Below, piece after piece: positions 6,707-14,058 of a stretch of 30,230 nucleotides of DNA. The notes below the pieces were generated by a model, which worked only from the letters and a program-made list of their open reading frames with translations, ran no database searches and was not told the origin of the DNA. Positions within the stretch are counted from its first letter, which is position 1; each line of letters begins with the position of its first letter. A program made the translations under genes and the position numbers. Source of the DNA: Spirochaetia bacterium (GTDB lineage Bacteria > Spirochaetota > Spirochaetia > Treponematales > Breznakiellaceae); the NCBI GenBank assembly GCA_025997795.1, contig BNVB01000026.1:1-30230 (forward strand). Direction: 5' to 3'.

Positions 6707-8788
6707 GTGAAAAAGCGCTTAACGATCCCCCTGTCGTTCCAGGTTATTGTGTTATGCCTTACCCTGGTTCTTGCTGTTTCGGCGGTTATCTCAATAATCA
6801 CCCTTAAAAACATCGCCAATACTGTTGATGAAAACCTGCGCTCTACCGCGCAGATTACCATGTTATACCTGGGCGAGGACATCAGGAACACCCTTTCCTC
6901 CCCGGTGGACATCACCACCACCATCGCAGCGATCATTGAATCCCTGCCCGTGGAAGAGCGCAAAACGGTACTTGAAAAGGCCATGGCCACGGACAGCAAG
7001 ATACCTCAGCTGCTCTATACCACCACTGTTTCCCGCCTGGAAGAAGGGGGTTATATACTCTATGCCACCGATTTCGAGCCCGCGGCGGATTACGACCAGA
7101 CCAAGCGGGGCTGGTTCAGAACCGCAGTGGCCGGGGCCGGCAAAACAGTGTTTACCGCGCCCTACCTTGATACCCGCTCGCAAAAGCTCTGCGTTTCCAT
7201 GGTAAGTACTTCCAGCGCCGATGGAATGAACCCTTCGGGGGTAATTTGCACCGACGTGTTCCTGGACGTGCTGAACGACATCGTTACCCAGCGCAAAATC
7301 ACCAGCGACGGCAGCACCTTCCTTATTGACCAGGACGGGCTTTTTTTGGTGCATACCGATCCGGAGCTGGTCCTTACGGAAAATTTCTTTGAAAGCGAAA
7401 CCGGCAAACTGATACAAAAGGAACGTATTCTGTCAGAGGATGTTTCCACAGACCTAATTGGAAACCAGTATATCATCTCCGCGCCTCTTGCCGGAACCGG
7501 CTGGTTTCTGGTTTCTACAGGTTCAACCAATGAACTGGAGGGGAACTTCAGGAACACCGTGCTCTTTATCATCATCGCAGCCCTGGCAGCAGCTTTGGCG
7601 GCTATCCTTATCTCTCTCCGTTTCGGGACCATCCTTTCCCGGTCATTTAAGAAGCTCGGCGAATTTTTCACCCTTATCTCTTCCGGCGATTTTACCCACT
7701 CATCTCCGGTCTATACCACCCGGGAGGCGGATAATCTTTCATCGAATTTCAACCAGCTCACCGGCAGCCTCAAGGTGCTTATCGGCGCCATTCAGGAACA
7801 GGCGGGTACGCTTTCCGGCGTGGGTACGGATCTTTCAGCCATGATGAGCGAATCGGCGCAGTCGATTCGGGAAATCAGCGCCAAGACCCAGGGAATGAAA
7901 ACCAGGGTTGAGACCCAGGAGCGGAGCGTAGCCGAAACCAACGATACCATCGACGGGATCATTTCCAGCATAGCCGCTCTGAATGAGATTATCGAAAAAC
8001 AGGCCGACAGTATTTCCGGAACTTCCGCGGCGATTGAGGAAATGACAGCTAACATCGCCTCGGTAACCAGGACATTACTGCAGAACGAGGAGAATGTCAA
8101 AATTCTCGCGGCGGCGGCAGAAAAAGGCCGCGTGAGTCTGGGGGAAGTTTCCAATGCGGTGACGGAAGTTGCCAGAGAATCCGAGGGCCTCCTGGAGATC
8201 AACGAGGTGATCCAGTCCATAGCCAGCCAGACGAACCTCCTTTCGATGAACGCCGCCATCGAAGCGGCGCATGCGGGTGAGTCGGGCAAGGGTTTCGCGG
8301 TGGTTGCCGACGAAATCAGAAAACTCGCCGAATCTTCCGCCGAACAGGCGCATACCGTAGCCGCCTCGCTCAAAAAGATGAAGGATTCTCTGGACAACAT
8401 CAACAAATCCACCGGCGCCGTGCAGGGACATTTTGAAAACATTGACACGGCAGTAAAAACCGTCTCCACCCATGAAATGAATATCCGCAGCGCCATGGAA
8501 GAACAAGGCGCGGGAAACCGTGAAGTTCTGGAGCAGACCGGCAGCGTGCGGGAAATTACCGAAGAGGTAAAGAGCCGTTCCGGGGAAATGCTTGCGGGCA
8601 GCAAGAAAATCGGCGTCGAGGGAAAAACCCTAAAAACCTTGACCGCCGATATGAAAAACGGTATGAACGAAATCGCTTCCGCCATGAATCAGATTAATTC
8701 CACTATATCCGGGGTTCAGGAAATAAGCCGGAAAAACAAAGACAGCATTGACATACTTACCCGCGAAATGGAGCGGTTTAAGGTATAA
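6707..8788 (+). CDS. Methyl-accepting chemotaxis protein with dCache-like sensor
   Basis: A 693-residue chemoreceptor. Residues about 6-30 form the first membrane helix, followed by a periplasmic sensor of about 250 residues with dCache features (Y-D-Q-T-K-R-G-W-F near 120, then a P-Y-L-D-T strand and V-C-T-D-V). A second membrane helix at about 283-307, a HAMP-like linker, and a long coiled-coil signalling domain follow. The hairpin tip is unmistakable near residue 509: Q-T-N-L-L-S-M-N-A-A-I-E-A-A-H-A-G-E, then G-F-A-V-V-A-D-E-I-R-K-L-A. It relays ligand binding to CheA/CheW. GTG at 6707 gives the usual V-K-K-R N-terminus. An in-frame GTG at 6647 would add 20 residues and overlap the hydrolase gene by 20 bases. 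Neither start has a Shine-Dalgarno; TATACT lies six bases before 6707. The sugar operon next door hints at a related attractant, which is inference. Confidence 0.93.
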   Translation: MKKRLTIPLSFQVIVLCLTLVLAVSAVISIITLKNIANTVDENLRSTAQITMLYLGEDIRNTLSSPVDITTTIAAIIESLPVEERKTVLEKAMATDSKIPQLLYTTTVSRLEEGGYILYATDFEPAADYDQTKRGWFRTAVAGAGKTVFTAPYLDTRSQKLCVSMVSTSSADGMNPSGVICTDVFLDVLNDIVTQRKITSDGSTFLIDQDGLFLVHTDPELVLTENFFESETGKLIQKERILSEDVSTDLIGNQYIISAPLAGTGWFLVSTGSTNELEGNFRNTVLFIIIAALAAALAAILISLRFGTILSRSFKKLGEFFTLISSGDFTHSSPVYTTREADNLSSNFNQLTGSLKVLIGAIQEQAGTLSGVGTDLSAMMSESAQSIREISAKTQGMKTRVETQERSVAETNDTIDGIISSIAALNEIIEKQADSISGTSAAIEEMTANIASVTRTLLQNEENVKILAAAAEKGRVSLGEVSNAVTEVARESEGLLEINEVIQSIASQTNLLSMNAAIEAAHAGESGKGFAVVADEIRKLAESSAEQAHTVAASLKKMKDSLDNINKSTGAVQGHFENIDTAVKTVSTHEMNIRSAMEEQGAGNREVLEQTGSVREITEEVKSRSGEMLAGSKKIGVEGKTLKTLTADMKNGMNEIASAMNQINSTISGVQEISRKNKDSIDILTREMERFKV

Positions 8789-8817
8789 CCCGGCAGCTTT
8801 TCCCCCGTCTTGATCCG

Positions 8818-9174
8818 CTACCGGTTCCGCCGTTCATCCGCAGTCTTGCATTCAATACACATAAGGGCATAGGGAATGGCTTCCAGCCGGTCCTGGGGTA
8901 TACGTTTACCGCACTTCATGCATTGGCCGTACTTGCCTTGCTCTATCCGGGTCAGGGCGGAATCAATTAGTTTAAGGCGTTTAAGTTCCTGGGAACCCAG
9001 GGCTTCTATCATCTTCCGGTCTATGTCATCGGAGGCAATATCGGCCAAATCCTTGGGGTCCATACCTTCCACAATTTCTTTAAAATCTTCGCTGCTGGCT
9101 ATAAGATTGGAGATAATTTCCGATTTAAGTTCCGTTAGGGACTTTTTTATCTTTTCTATAAAACTTTTGTCCAT
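8818..9174 (-). CDS. DksA/TraR-family C4 zinc-finger protein
   Basis: A 118-residue protein with an N-terminal coiled coil (residues about 1-75, rich in K, E, D and L) and a C-terminal four-cysteine zinc finger, C-M-K-C-G-K ... C-I-E-C-K, matching the TraR/DksA domain. DksA proteins insert the coiled-coil tip into the RNA polymerase secondary channel and work with ppGpp. The tip here carries D-P-K-D-L-A-D-I-A-S-D-D. At 118 residues it is shorter than E. coli DksA (151), between it and TraR. It has its own leader with AGGGGA upstream and a good divergent promoter. It is convergent with the chemoreceptor gene, with only 29 bases between the stops. Whether it is a true DksA or another DksA-like regulator is open. 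Confidence 0.9.
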   Translation of the reverse strand: MDKSFIEKIKKSLTELKSEIISNLIASSEDFKEIVEGMDPKDLADIASDDIDRKMIEALGSQELKRLKLIDSALTRIEQGKYGQCMKCGKRIPQDRLEAIPYALMCIECKTADERRNR

Positions 9175-9212
9175 GATCGCTTGTTTCCCCTGTTTTAGTT
9201 AAATTGTTTGGT

Positions 9213-9241
9213 ATAATGCCGTAAACCGGGGATTTTGTCAA
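9213..9241 (-). promoter_or_regulatory. Promoter of the dksA-like gene
   Basis: On the minus strand TTGACA (9241-9236) is a perfect -35 box. After 17 bases CATTAT (9218-9213) matches four of six -10 positions. Transcription would leave a leader of about 30 bases before the ATG at 9174, containing the ribosome site AGGGGA. Confidence 0.6.
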
Positions 9242-9249
9242 CCCCTTCC

Positions 9250-9278
9250 TTGTATTGTAGTACATTTTTCGCTACTAT
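9250..9278 (+). promoter_or_regulatory. Candidate leaderless promoter of def
   Basis: TACTAT at 9273-9278 ends six bases before the def ATG at 9285, with TTGTAT 17 bases upstream (9250-9255). Def has no Shine-Dalgarno. An alternative pair is TTGTCA (9235-9240) with TAGTAC (9258-9263), also 17 bases apart, which would give a short leader and share its -35 bases with the opposite-strand dksA promoter. Both matches are moderate. Confidence 0.35.
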
Positions 9279-9284
9279 GTTGCC

Positions 9285-9836
9285 ATGAATATACTTATCC
9301 TGGAAAACAAGCCCGATTCGGAACAAGACCGGGTTTTGCGGCAAAAGGCAAAGGCCATAAAGGATATAAACAGCGAAATACGGCAGCTTGCCCTTGCCAT
9401 GGTGGACACTATGCACCGGGACCGGGGGGTGGGCCTGGCGGGTCCCCAGGTGGGCCAGCTAAAGCGGATTTTTGTAACCCATGCCGAAGGGGACGAAAGC
9501 CGGGTTTTTATCAATCCTTCCATTATTTGGACCAGCCAGAATGAGATAAACTACGAAGAGGGCTGTCTTTCCCTTCCCGGCCTTTGGGCAGATATAAAAC
9601 GGCCGGAAAGCATTAAAATCCAGGCCTGGAACGAAAAAGGCCGGGCATTTACCCTGGAAGCTTCGGGAATCCTGGCCAGGGTGATTCAGCATGAATACGA
9701 TCATCTGGAGGGCATTCTCTTTATTGACCGGGTGAACGAGGTAAAGCGGGAAAAACTCTTGGTCAAACTGGAAAAACGTGCGGCCCGGCCGGAAAAACGT
9801 AAAAAAGCCGCAGATTTTGGAATGGGCGCCGGCTGA
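9285..9836 (+). CDS. def: Peptide deformylase
   Basis: A 183-residue metalloenzyme that removes the formyl group from the N-terminal methionine of new proteins. All three family motifs are present: G-V-G-L-A-G-P-Q (motif 1, with G where many have A), E-G-C-L-S-L-P-G (motif 2, supplying the metal-binding Cys) and Q-H-E-Y-D-H-L-E-G (motif 3, two metal-binding His and the catalytic Glu). The C-terminal tail is basic (R-A-A-R-P-E-K-R-K-K-A). It sits two bases upstream of fmt, the enzyme that adds the formyl group, a pairing common in bacteria. The ATG at 9285 gives a normal N-terminus (M-N-I-L-I-L-E) but has no Shine-Dalgarno in front of it. Confidence 0.97.
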   Translation: MNILILENKPDSEQDRVLRQKAKAIKDINSEIRQLALAMVDTMHRDRGVGLAGPQVGQLKRIFVTHAEGDESRVFINPSIIWTSQNEINYEEGCLSLPGLWADIKRPESIKIQAWNEKGRAFTLEASGILARVIQHEYDHLEGILFIDRVNEVKREKLLVKLEKRAARPEKRKKAADFGMGAG

Positions 9837-9838
9837 TC

Positions 9839-10885
9839 GTGCGGATACTCTTTGCCGGCAGTCCCGCCATTGCGCTGCCTTCTTTTACGATGATTGCCGA
9901 TGGAGCCCGATATCCGGGCCGCTGGGTTCTGGCAGGGGTGCTGACCAATCCCGATAAACGGAAGGGCCGGGGCGGGCTAAAGTTGGAATCCCGGCTGTCC
10001 TCTAAAGAGGAAGCCACCGATATCGGGAAGGAAGCGGCCAGGGTTGCAGAACAATTCACCGCCAGGGGTTTTCCCGTTCCTCTTATCCTTAAACCGGAAA
10101 CCCTTAAAACCGGGGCCCGTGAAGCGGTTGCGGCCCTTAAGCCGGATCTGCTGGTCAGTTTTGCCTATGGCCGTATTTTTGGCCCCCGGTTTATGGAACT
10201 TTTCCCCCTGGGGGGAATCAATGTGCATCCTTCCCTGCTTCCCCGGTACCGGGGGCCTTCGCCCATTCAGGAGGCGATCCTGCGCCGGGATGCCGAAACG
10301 GGCATTACCGTTCAACGTATAGCGGCAGAGATGGATACGGGTAATATCCTTGCCTGTGAAAAAATCCCCCTAAACGGCCGGGAAACCACTGCCTCCCTGA
10401 GCGAAACAGCCGCCCGTTTGGGGGCAAAGGTCCTCCAAACTGTTTTGGAGGACTTTCTAACGGCCTTTCGCGCCGGGGGTCCCGTACCGGGCGGTCTTAC
10501 ACAGGAGGGCGCGGCCACTTACTGCACCCTTATAGACAAGGACAGCGGGCTTATCAACTGGGAAGAAAGCGCCGAAGAAATTGACGCACAGATACGGGCC
10601 TACAATCCCTGGCCGCTGGCCCGGACAAACCATAGGGGGCAAATTCTTATTATACTGGAAGCCGCCCCTTATCCGGGCAGTCCGGACGGCGGTGCATCGG
10701 GCTTGCCCGCGGGCTCCCCCGGCGATGTCTTGGGTATCGACAAAAAATCCGGTATACTGGTACAGACAGGTAAAGGGGTACTTGCGGTTTCGCTGCTTCA
10801 GTACCAAACCAAAAAGATGCTCCCCTGGCAGGCTTTTTTGAACGGCGCCAGGGATTTTATCGGTTCCAATTTAGGGGGTTCTTGA
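9839..10885 (+). CDS. fmt: Methionyl-tRNA formyltransferase with in-frame insertions
   Basis: A 348-residue enzyme that formylates Met-tRNA(fMet) using 10-formyl-tetrahydrofolate. The GTG start gives the standard M-R-I-L-F-A-G-S-P opening. Other landmarks are T-N-P-D-x-x-x-G-R-G, the folate-site motif I-N-V-H-P-S-L-L-P-R-Y-R-G-P-S-P-I, and M-D-T-G-N-I-L, followed by the C-terminal tRNA-binding domain. It is about 30 residues longer than the typical 310-320. Extra material lies in two places: residues about 50-63, which include L-S-S-K-E-E from the palindromic repeat described separately, in the loop just after G-R-G; and a Pro/Gly/Ser-rich stretch near residues 279-298 in the C-terminal domain. 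Catalytic motifs look intact, so the gene is probably functional. Confidence 0.96.
   Translation: MRILFAGSPAIALPSFTMIADGARYPGRWVLAGVLTNPDKRKGRGGLKLESRLSSKEEATDIGKEAARVAEQFTARGFPVPLILKPETLKTGAREAVAALKPDLLVSFAYGRIFGPRFMELFPLGGINVHPSLLPRYRGPSPIQEAILRRDAETGITVQRIAAEMDTGNILACEKIPLNGRETTASLSETAARLGAKVLQTVLEDFLTAFRAGGPVPGGLTQEGAATYCTLIDKDSGLINWEESAEEIDAQIRAYNPWPLARTNHRGQILIILEAAPYPGSPDGGASGLPAGSPGDVLGIDKKSGILVQTGKGVLAVSLLQYQTKKMLPWQAFLNGARDFIGSNLGGS
9990..10016 (+). repeat. Copy of the S-S-K-E-E hairpin element inside fmt
   Basis: The core TCCTCTAAAGAGGA is at 9998-10011, with arms TCCTCT and AGAGGA around AA. It encodes S54-S55-K56-E57-E58. All 27 bases from 9990 to 10016 are identical to the reverse complement of 26700-26726 inside trxB, although the two genes are unrelated. 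Confidence 0.9.
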
Positions 10886-10889
10886 GACT

Positions 10890-11933
10890 ATGGCGTTTAA
10901 TTTTAGCTTTGACCTGGAAGGCCTTGAAGACTATATGGGAAACCACCTTAGGCTTTTTATCTCCTTTACCGTAGCGCTCCTGGTTTTTGTGGGCATGATT
11001 GCCCTGTCGGTTTTTTTTATCGCCATCCGGGGCAAGGAAGAGGTGATGGTTCCCGATGTATTGGGCAAAGAACTAACGCAGGCGCTGGTTGAAATGCAGG
11101 AAAAAGAACTCTACCCGCGGATACAACTGCGGGCCGCAGCGGCAGGGGAAGAAAAGGGCGTGGTGCTTGAACAGATCCCCGATGCGGGAACCCTGGTCAA
11201 GGCAGAACGGCGCATAGAACTGGTGGTAAGCCAGGGCATGGCCCTGGATAAAATGGCCAGCTTTCTGGGAAAAAATATTAACGATGTACGGCAGGAAATC
11301 CTTGCTTTTAATAAACAGTCCCCGGAGTCGACAATTACTATCCGGGAACCCTTTATGTACCAGTATTCTGTCCAGGTCATGGGAACAATACTCCAGCAGA
11401 ATCCCGCACCGGGATCGGAATTAACCGGATCGACGGTGCTGGAACTGGTGGTAAGCCGGGGCCAGGAAAACACCCGGATCACCATACCTGATTTAACGGG
11501 CCTTTCCTTTACCGAAGCCCTAAACCGGCTGGGACAGCTCAAAACAGGCTTTACCTTTACCATGCGGGAAACTGCGGCGGGGGAAAAACCCGGAACGGTG
11601 TATTCGCAGACGCCGCCGGGAGGAACCGAAGCGGACCTGGGAGAAAAGATCACCGTTACGATCACTGCCCCCGCTCCGGCGGCGGGAGAAGTTTCGGGGA
11701 TCTTCCATTTTAATCTGCCCCTTAACCCATACCCGCTTCCGGTAATGGTAGAGGCGGAACTTCCCTCGGGAACCAAACGGGCCCTTGTCAGTACCAGCCA
11801 TTCGGGGGGTGAATTCAGCGTACCCTACAGCCTTCCGGCAGGTTCGGTGATCATACTTTCCATGGTTGACCGGGAAATTTACCGGCAGACTGTGGCCGCT
11901 CCGCTGGAAACACTTTCTGCGGATAATCTATAA
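10890..11933 (+). CDS. PASTA-domain membrane protein
   Basis: A 347-residue protein with a cytoplasmic N-terminus, one membrane helix at about residues 22-46 and an extracytoplasmic part of three PASTA-like repeats: about 52-112 (V-P-D-V-L-G ... L-E-Q-I-P-D-A-G-T), 120-190 (more divergent, with L-Q-Q-N-P-A-P-G-S) and 195-262 (I-P-D-L-T-G-L ... Y-S-Q-T-P-P-G-G-T). A C-terminal beta-rich domain of about 80 residues follows. PASTA modules bind peptidoglycan or muropeptides, usually in Ser/Thr kinases or penicillin-binding proteins. Here no kinase or transpeptidase domain is present, so it may be a cell-wall sensor or anchor. It starts four bases after fmt in the same operon. Its exact function is unknown. 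Confidence 0.85.
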   Translation: MAFNFSFDLEGLEDYMGNHLRLFISFTVALLVFVGMIALSVFFIAIRGKEEVMVPDVLGKELTQALVEMQEKELYPRIQLRAAAAGEEKGVVLEQIPDAGTLVKAERRIELVVSQGMALDKMASFLGKNINDVRQEILAFNKQSPESTITIREPFMYQYSVQVMGTILQQNPAPGSELTGSTVLELVVSRGQENTRITIPDLTGLSFTEALNRLGQLKTGFTFTMRETAAGEKPGTVYSQTPPGGTEADLGEKITVTITAPAPAAGEVSGIFHFNLPLNPYPLPVMVEAELPSGTKRALVSTSHSGGEFSVPYSLPAGSVIILSMVDREIYRQTVAAPLETLSADNL

Positions 11934-11946
11934 AGGACTTTATTTT

Positions 11947-12420
11947 ATGAAAAAAATAATGGAACTTTGCCTAACCCTGCGGCCCGCTGCCAAAAATGCC
12001 GTTTTACTCGCTTTTTTTCTTTTGTTGGGGAGCCAGAGTTTTGCCCAGAGTACAGCGGATGATCCGGCAGGACTTATTGGAACAACCTTACAGGAACTGA
12101 TCAACCGCTACGGTGTTCCCAAACAGGTTTATGCCGTCCGGGGTGCAGCGGCCTGGCAGGACGATGTGGTTTTTGTTTACGACAGCGGTGAATTTTATAT
12201 TTTTGGAAACCGGGTATGGCAACTAAAAATTCGCAGCGCCTACAATATCAAAGACGGCGACAATAGGACATCGGTTACCCGTACCTTGGGAGAAGGAATT
12301 ACTTTTGAAGGTTATACACTCTACCAGCTTCCAAGCAAGGCCTGGGCTTTAATGCTCCGGGTAAACTGGAACGCATCGGGGCGGGTGGCGGGAATCTACA
12401 TCTACCGTTCCGATTTCTAG
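11947..12420 (+). CDS. Small secreted protein, conserved hypothetical
   Basis: A 157-residue protein with a Sec signal peptide: a basic start (M-K-K), a hydrophobic core around residues 19-29 (A-V-L-L-A-F-F-L-L-L-G) and a likely cleavage after S-F-A, before Q-S-T. The mature part opens with L-I-G-T-T-L-Q-E-L-I-N-R-Y-G-V-P, similar to the G-x-T-x-x-x-V-x-x-x-L-G-x-P helix of SmpA/BamE-like proteins, then beta strands rich in aromatic residues. This similarity is weak and function is not assigned. The ATG at 11947 was chosen over an upstream ATG at 11866 because it has AAAGGA in front and yields a signal peptide; the upstream one would overlap the PASTA gene. It is probably periplasmic. Confidence 0.8.
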   Translation: MKKIMELCLTLRPAAKNAVLLAFFLLLGSQSFAQSTADDPAGLIGTTLQELINRYGVPKQVYAVRGAAAWQDDVVFVYDSGEFYIFGNRVWQLKIRSAYNIKDGDNRTSVTRTLGEGITFEGYTLYQLPSKAWALMLRVNWNASGRVAGIYIYRSDF

Positions 12421-12433
12421 GAGGCGGTTTTTC

Positions 12434-13969
12434 GTGGCTAAAATTTGTCTGTGCCTTACGGGAAAAACCCTTTCCCGGAATCTGGAACTTATAGAAAAAT
12501 ACCGCAAGTATATCGACCTGGCAGAACTGCGGGTAGACTTTCTTGACCCGGATGAATGTTTTTCAATCCGCCGTTTTCCAGAACAGGCGGGTATTCCGGT
12601 AATCCTTACCATACGGCGTAAAGTGGACGGCGGTTGTTTTAACTCCGGCGAAGGTGCCCGCATCACCCTTCTTTCCCGGGGTCTGGCCTTTGCAGAATCG
12701 GACCGGCGGCATAATTTTGCCTATGTGGATCTGGAAGAGGACCTGGAAGCGCCGGGACTTGAAGAAGCGGTAAGGACCTTTGGTACCAGAATTATCCGGT
12801 CATCCCACAACCTTACCGGGGTTGGGGACATAGTCGAAAAAATCACCAGCCTTAGGCGGATTGGCGACGAAATTGCAAAAGCGGCGGTTATGCCCAAAAA
12901 CCTAAACGATGTACGGGCCATCTACCGGGCCGCCAGAAAAACCGCCGGTATAGAAAAAATAATCATTGGTATGGGGAACTTGAGCGCCAATACCCGGATA
13001 CTGGCGGAAAAAACCGGATCCTTTTTATGTTACACCTCTCCCCAGGAACCGGATCTTCCACCGGCAGCGCCGGGCCAGCTTGATCCCCGGGAACTGGTTG
13101 AACGTTACCGTTTCCGGAATATCACTGCGTCCACCGCCGTTTATGGTGTTGTGGGTTTTCCCCTTACAACAACCTACAGTCCCCGGATCTTTAATACCGT
13201 CTTTGATCATGAAAAGATCGATGCCGTGTATGTTCCCTTTCCCTCCAATGATCTAAGCAGGTTTCTGGAATTGGCGGAGGATCTCCATGTTGCCGGAGCA
13301 TCGGTTACCATTCCCTATAAAGAAGCTATTATCAGCTCCCTCAAAAATGTATCCGAATCGGTCCGCATTGCCGGAGCCTGCAATACCATCAAGGCCATAC
13401 CCGAAGAGGGCAATTTTCCCCTTTGCAGTTGGAACGGCATCAATACCGATACCCTGGGTTTTTCTGAATCGCTCCTGCATTTTATAGAAAAGAAAACGCT
13501 CCGCGGCCGGAAAATTACCGTATTGGGCGCGGGCGGAGCGGCCCGGGCGGTGGCGGCGGAAATTTTTCGCCTTAAGGGCAAGTGCCTTGTCCTTAACCGC
13601 AATGCCGGACGCGCCAGGGATCTGGCTATGGTTTTTAAGTTCCCCTGGGGAGGCCTGGACAGCCAATCCCTTGACACCATGGAACGTTATTCTGATATAA
13701 TTATCCAGACCACACCAGTAGGAACTTTTCCCAATACGGATGATGATCCTTTTGAGCTCTACCATTTTGACGGCCATGAGACAGTGATGGATCTGATCTA
13801 CAACCCGCCCCGGACGGCTTTTCTGCGGCGTGCCGAAGTAGCGGGCTGTAAAGTGCTTAACGGATTTGATATGCTTATCCGGCAGGCAAAATACCAGTAC
13901 CAGTATTTTTTTGACCGGGATTTTCCCGAACAGCTTATACCGCGGCTGGCCGCTGCGTTTGGTTTATAA
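12434..13969 (+). CDS. aroDE: Bifunctional 3-dehydroquinate dehydratase (type I) / shikimate dehydrogenase
   Basis: A 511-residue fusion catalysing two consecutive steps of the shikimate pathway toward chorismate. Residues about 1-220 are a type I dehydroquinase: E-L-R-V-D, T-I-R-R-K-V-D-G-G, catalytic H125 (S-S-H-N), Schiff-base K149 (A-K-A-A-V-M-P) and A-P-G-Q near the end. Residues about 230-511 are AroE: G-V-V-G-F-P-L with T-Y-S-P-R-I-F-N, V-T-I-P-Y-K with K296, N-T-D with D339, and the NADP loop V-L-G-A-G-G-A-A-R-A-V. All catalytic residues are present in both halves. The GTG start has AGGAGG eight bases upstream, directly after the previous stop. A fusion is well known in plants and also occurs in some bacteria such as chlamydiae. 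It ends the def-fmt-PASTA operon. Confidence 0.95.
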   Translation: MAKICLCLTGKTLSRNLELIEKYRKYIDLAELRVDFLDPDECFSIRRFPEQAGIPVILTIRRKVDGGCFNSGEGARITLLSRGLAFAESDRRHNFAYVDLEEDLEAPGLEEAVRTFGTRIIRSSHNLTGVGDIVEKITSLRRIGDEIAKAAVMPKNLNDVRAIYRAARKTAGIEKIIIGMGNLSANTRILAEKTGSFLCYTSPQEPDLPPAAPGQLDPRELVERYRFRNITASTAVYGVVGFPLTTTYSPRIFNTVFDHEKIDAVYVPFPSNDLSRFLELAEDLHVAGASVTIPYKEAIISSLKNVSESVRIAGACNTIKAIPEEGNFPLCSWNGINTDTLGFSESLLHFIEKKTLRGRKITVLGAGGAARAVAAEIFRLKGKCLVLNRNAGRARDLAMVFKFPWGGLDSQSLDTMERYSDIIIQTTPVGTFPNTDDDPFELYHFDGHETVMDLIYNPPRTAFLRRAEVAGCKVLNGFDMLIRQAKYQYQYFFDRDFPEQLIPRLAAAFGL

Positions 13970-13990
13970 CAATTTGCCAAAGGAAGGATT

Positions 13991-14009
13991 ATTAACACTT
14001 CGTGTTAAT
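13991..14009. promoter_or_regulatory. Perfect 8-base inverted repeat, candidate operator for the XRE-cupin regulator
   Basis: ATTAACAC (13991-13998), spacer TTC, GTGTTAAT (14002-14009) form a perfect 19-base palindrome 50 bases before the regulator's ATG. XRE-type repressors usually bind such sites and often control themselves, so this is a good autoregulation candidate. It is followed by no U-tract and is A/T-rich, which argues against a terminator. Confidence 0.5.
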
Positions 14010-14023
14010 GTCCGATTTAACGT

Positions 14024-14043
14024 AAGCGGCGAAACCGCCGCTT
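14024..14043 (+). other. G+C-rich hairpin ahead of the XRE-cupin gene
   Basis: AAGCGGC (14024-14030) pairs with GCCGCTT (14037-14043) around the 6-base loop GAAACC. It lies 15 bases before the start codon, just upstream of the AGAGGAG ribosome site. It has no U-tract, so it is not a standard terminator; it could affect mRNA stability or translation of the regulator. Confidence 0.4.
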
Positions 14044-14058
14044 TATAGAGGAGTGACT

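Noticed and set aside
7792..8685. Long open frame on the minus strand (297 codons) inside the chemoreceptor gene
   Set aside because: The plus strand encodes an unmistakable chemoreceptor signalling domain. The antisense frame is Ser/Ala/Phe-rich with no domain or ribosome site and is a by-product of the codon bias.
14024..14043. Rho-independent terminator after aroDE
   Set aside because: The stem is good but there is no U-tract after it, and it lies directly before the next gene's ribosome site.
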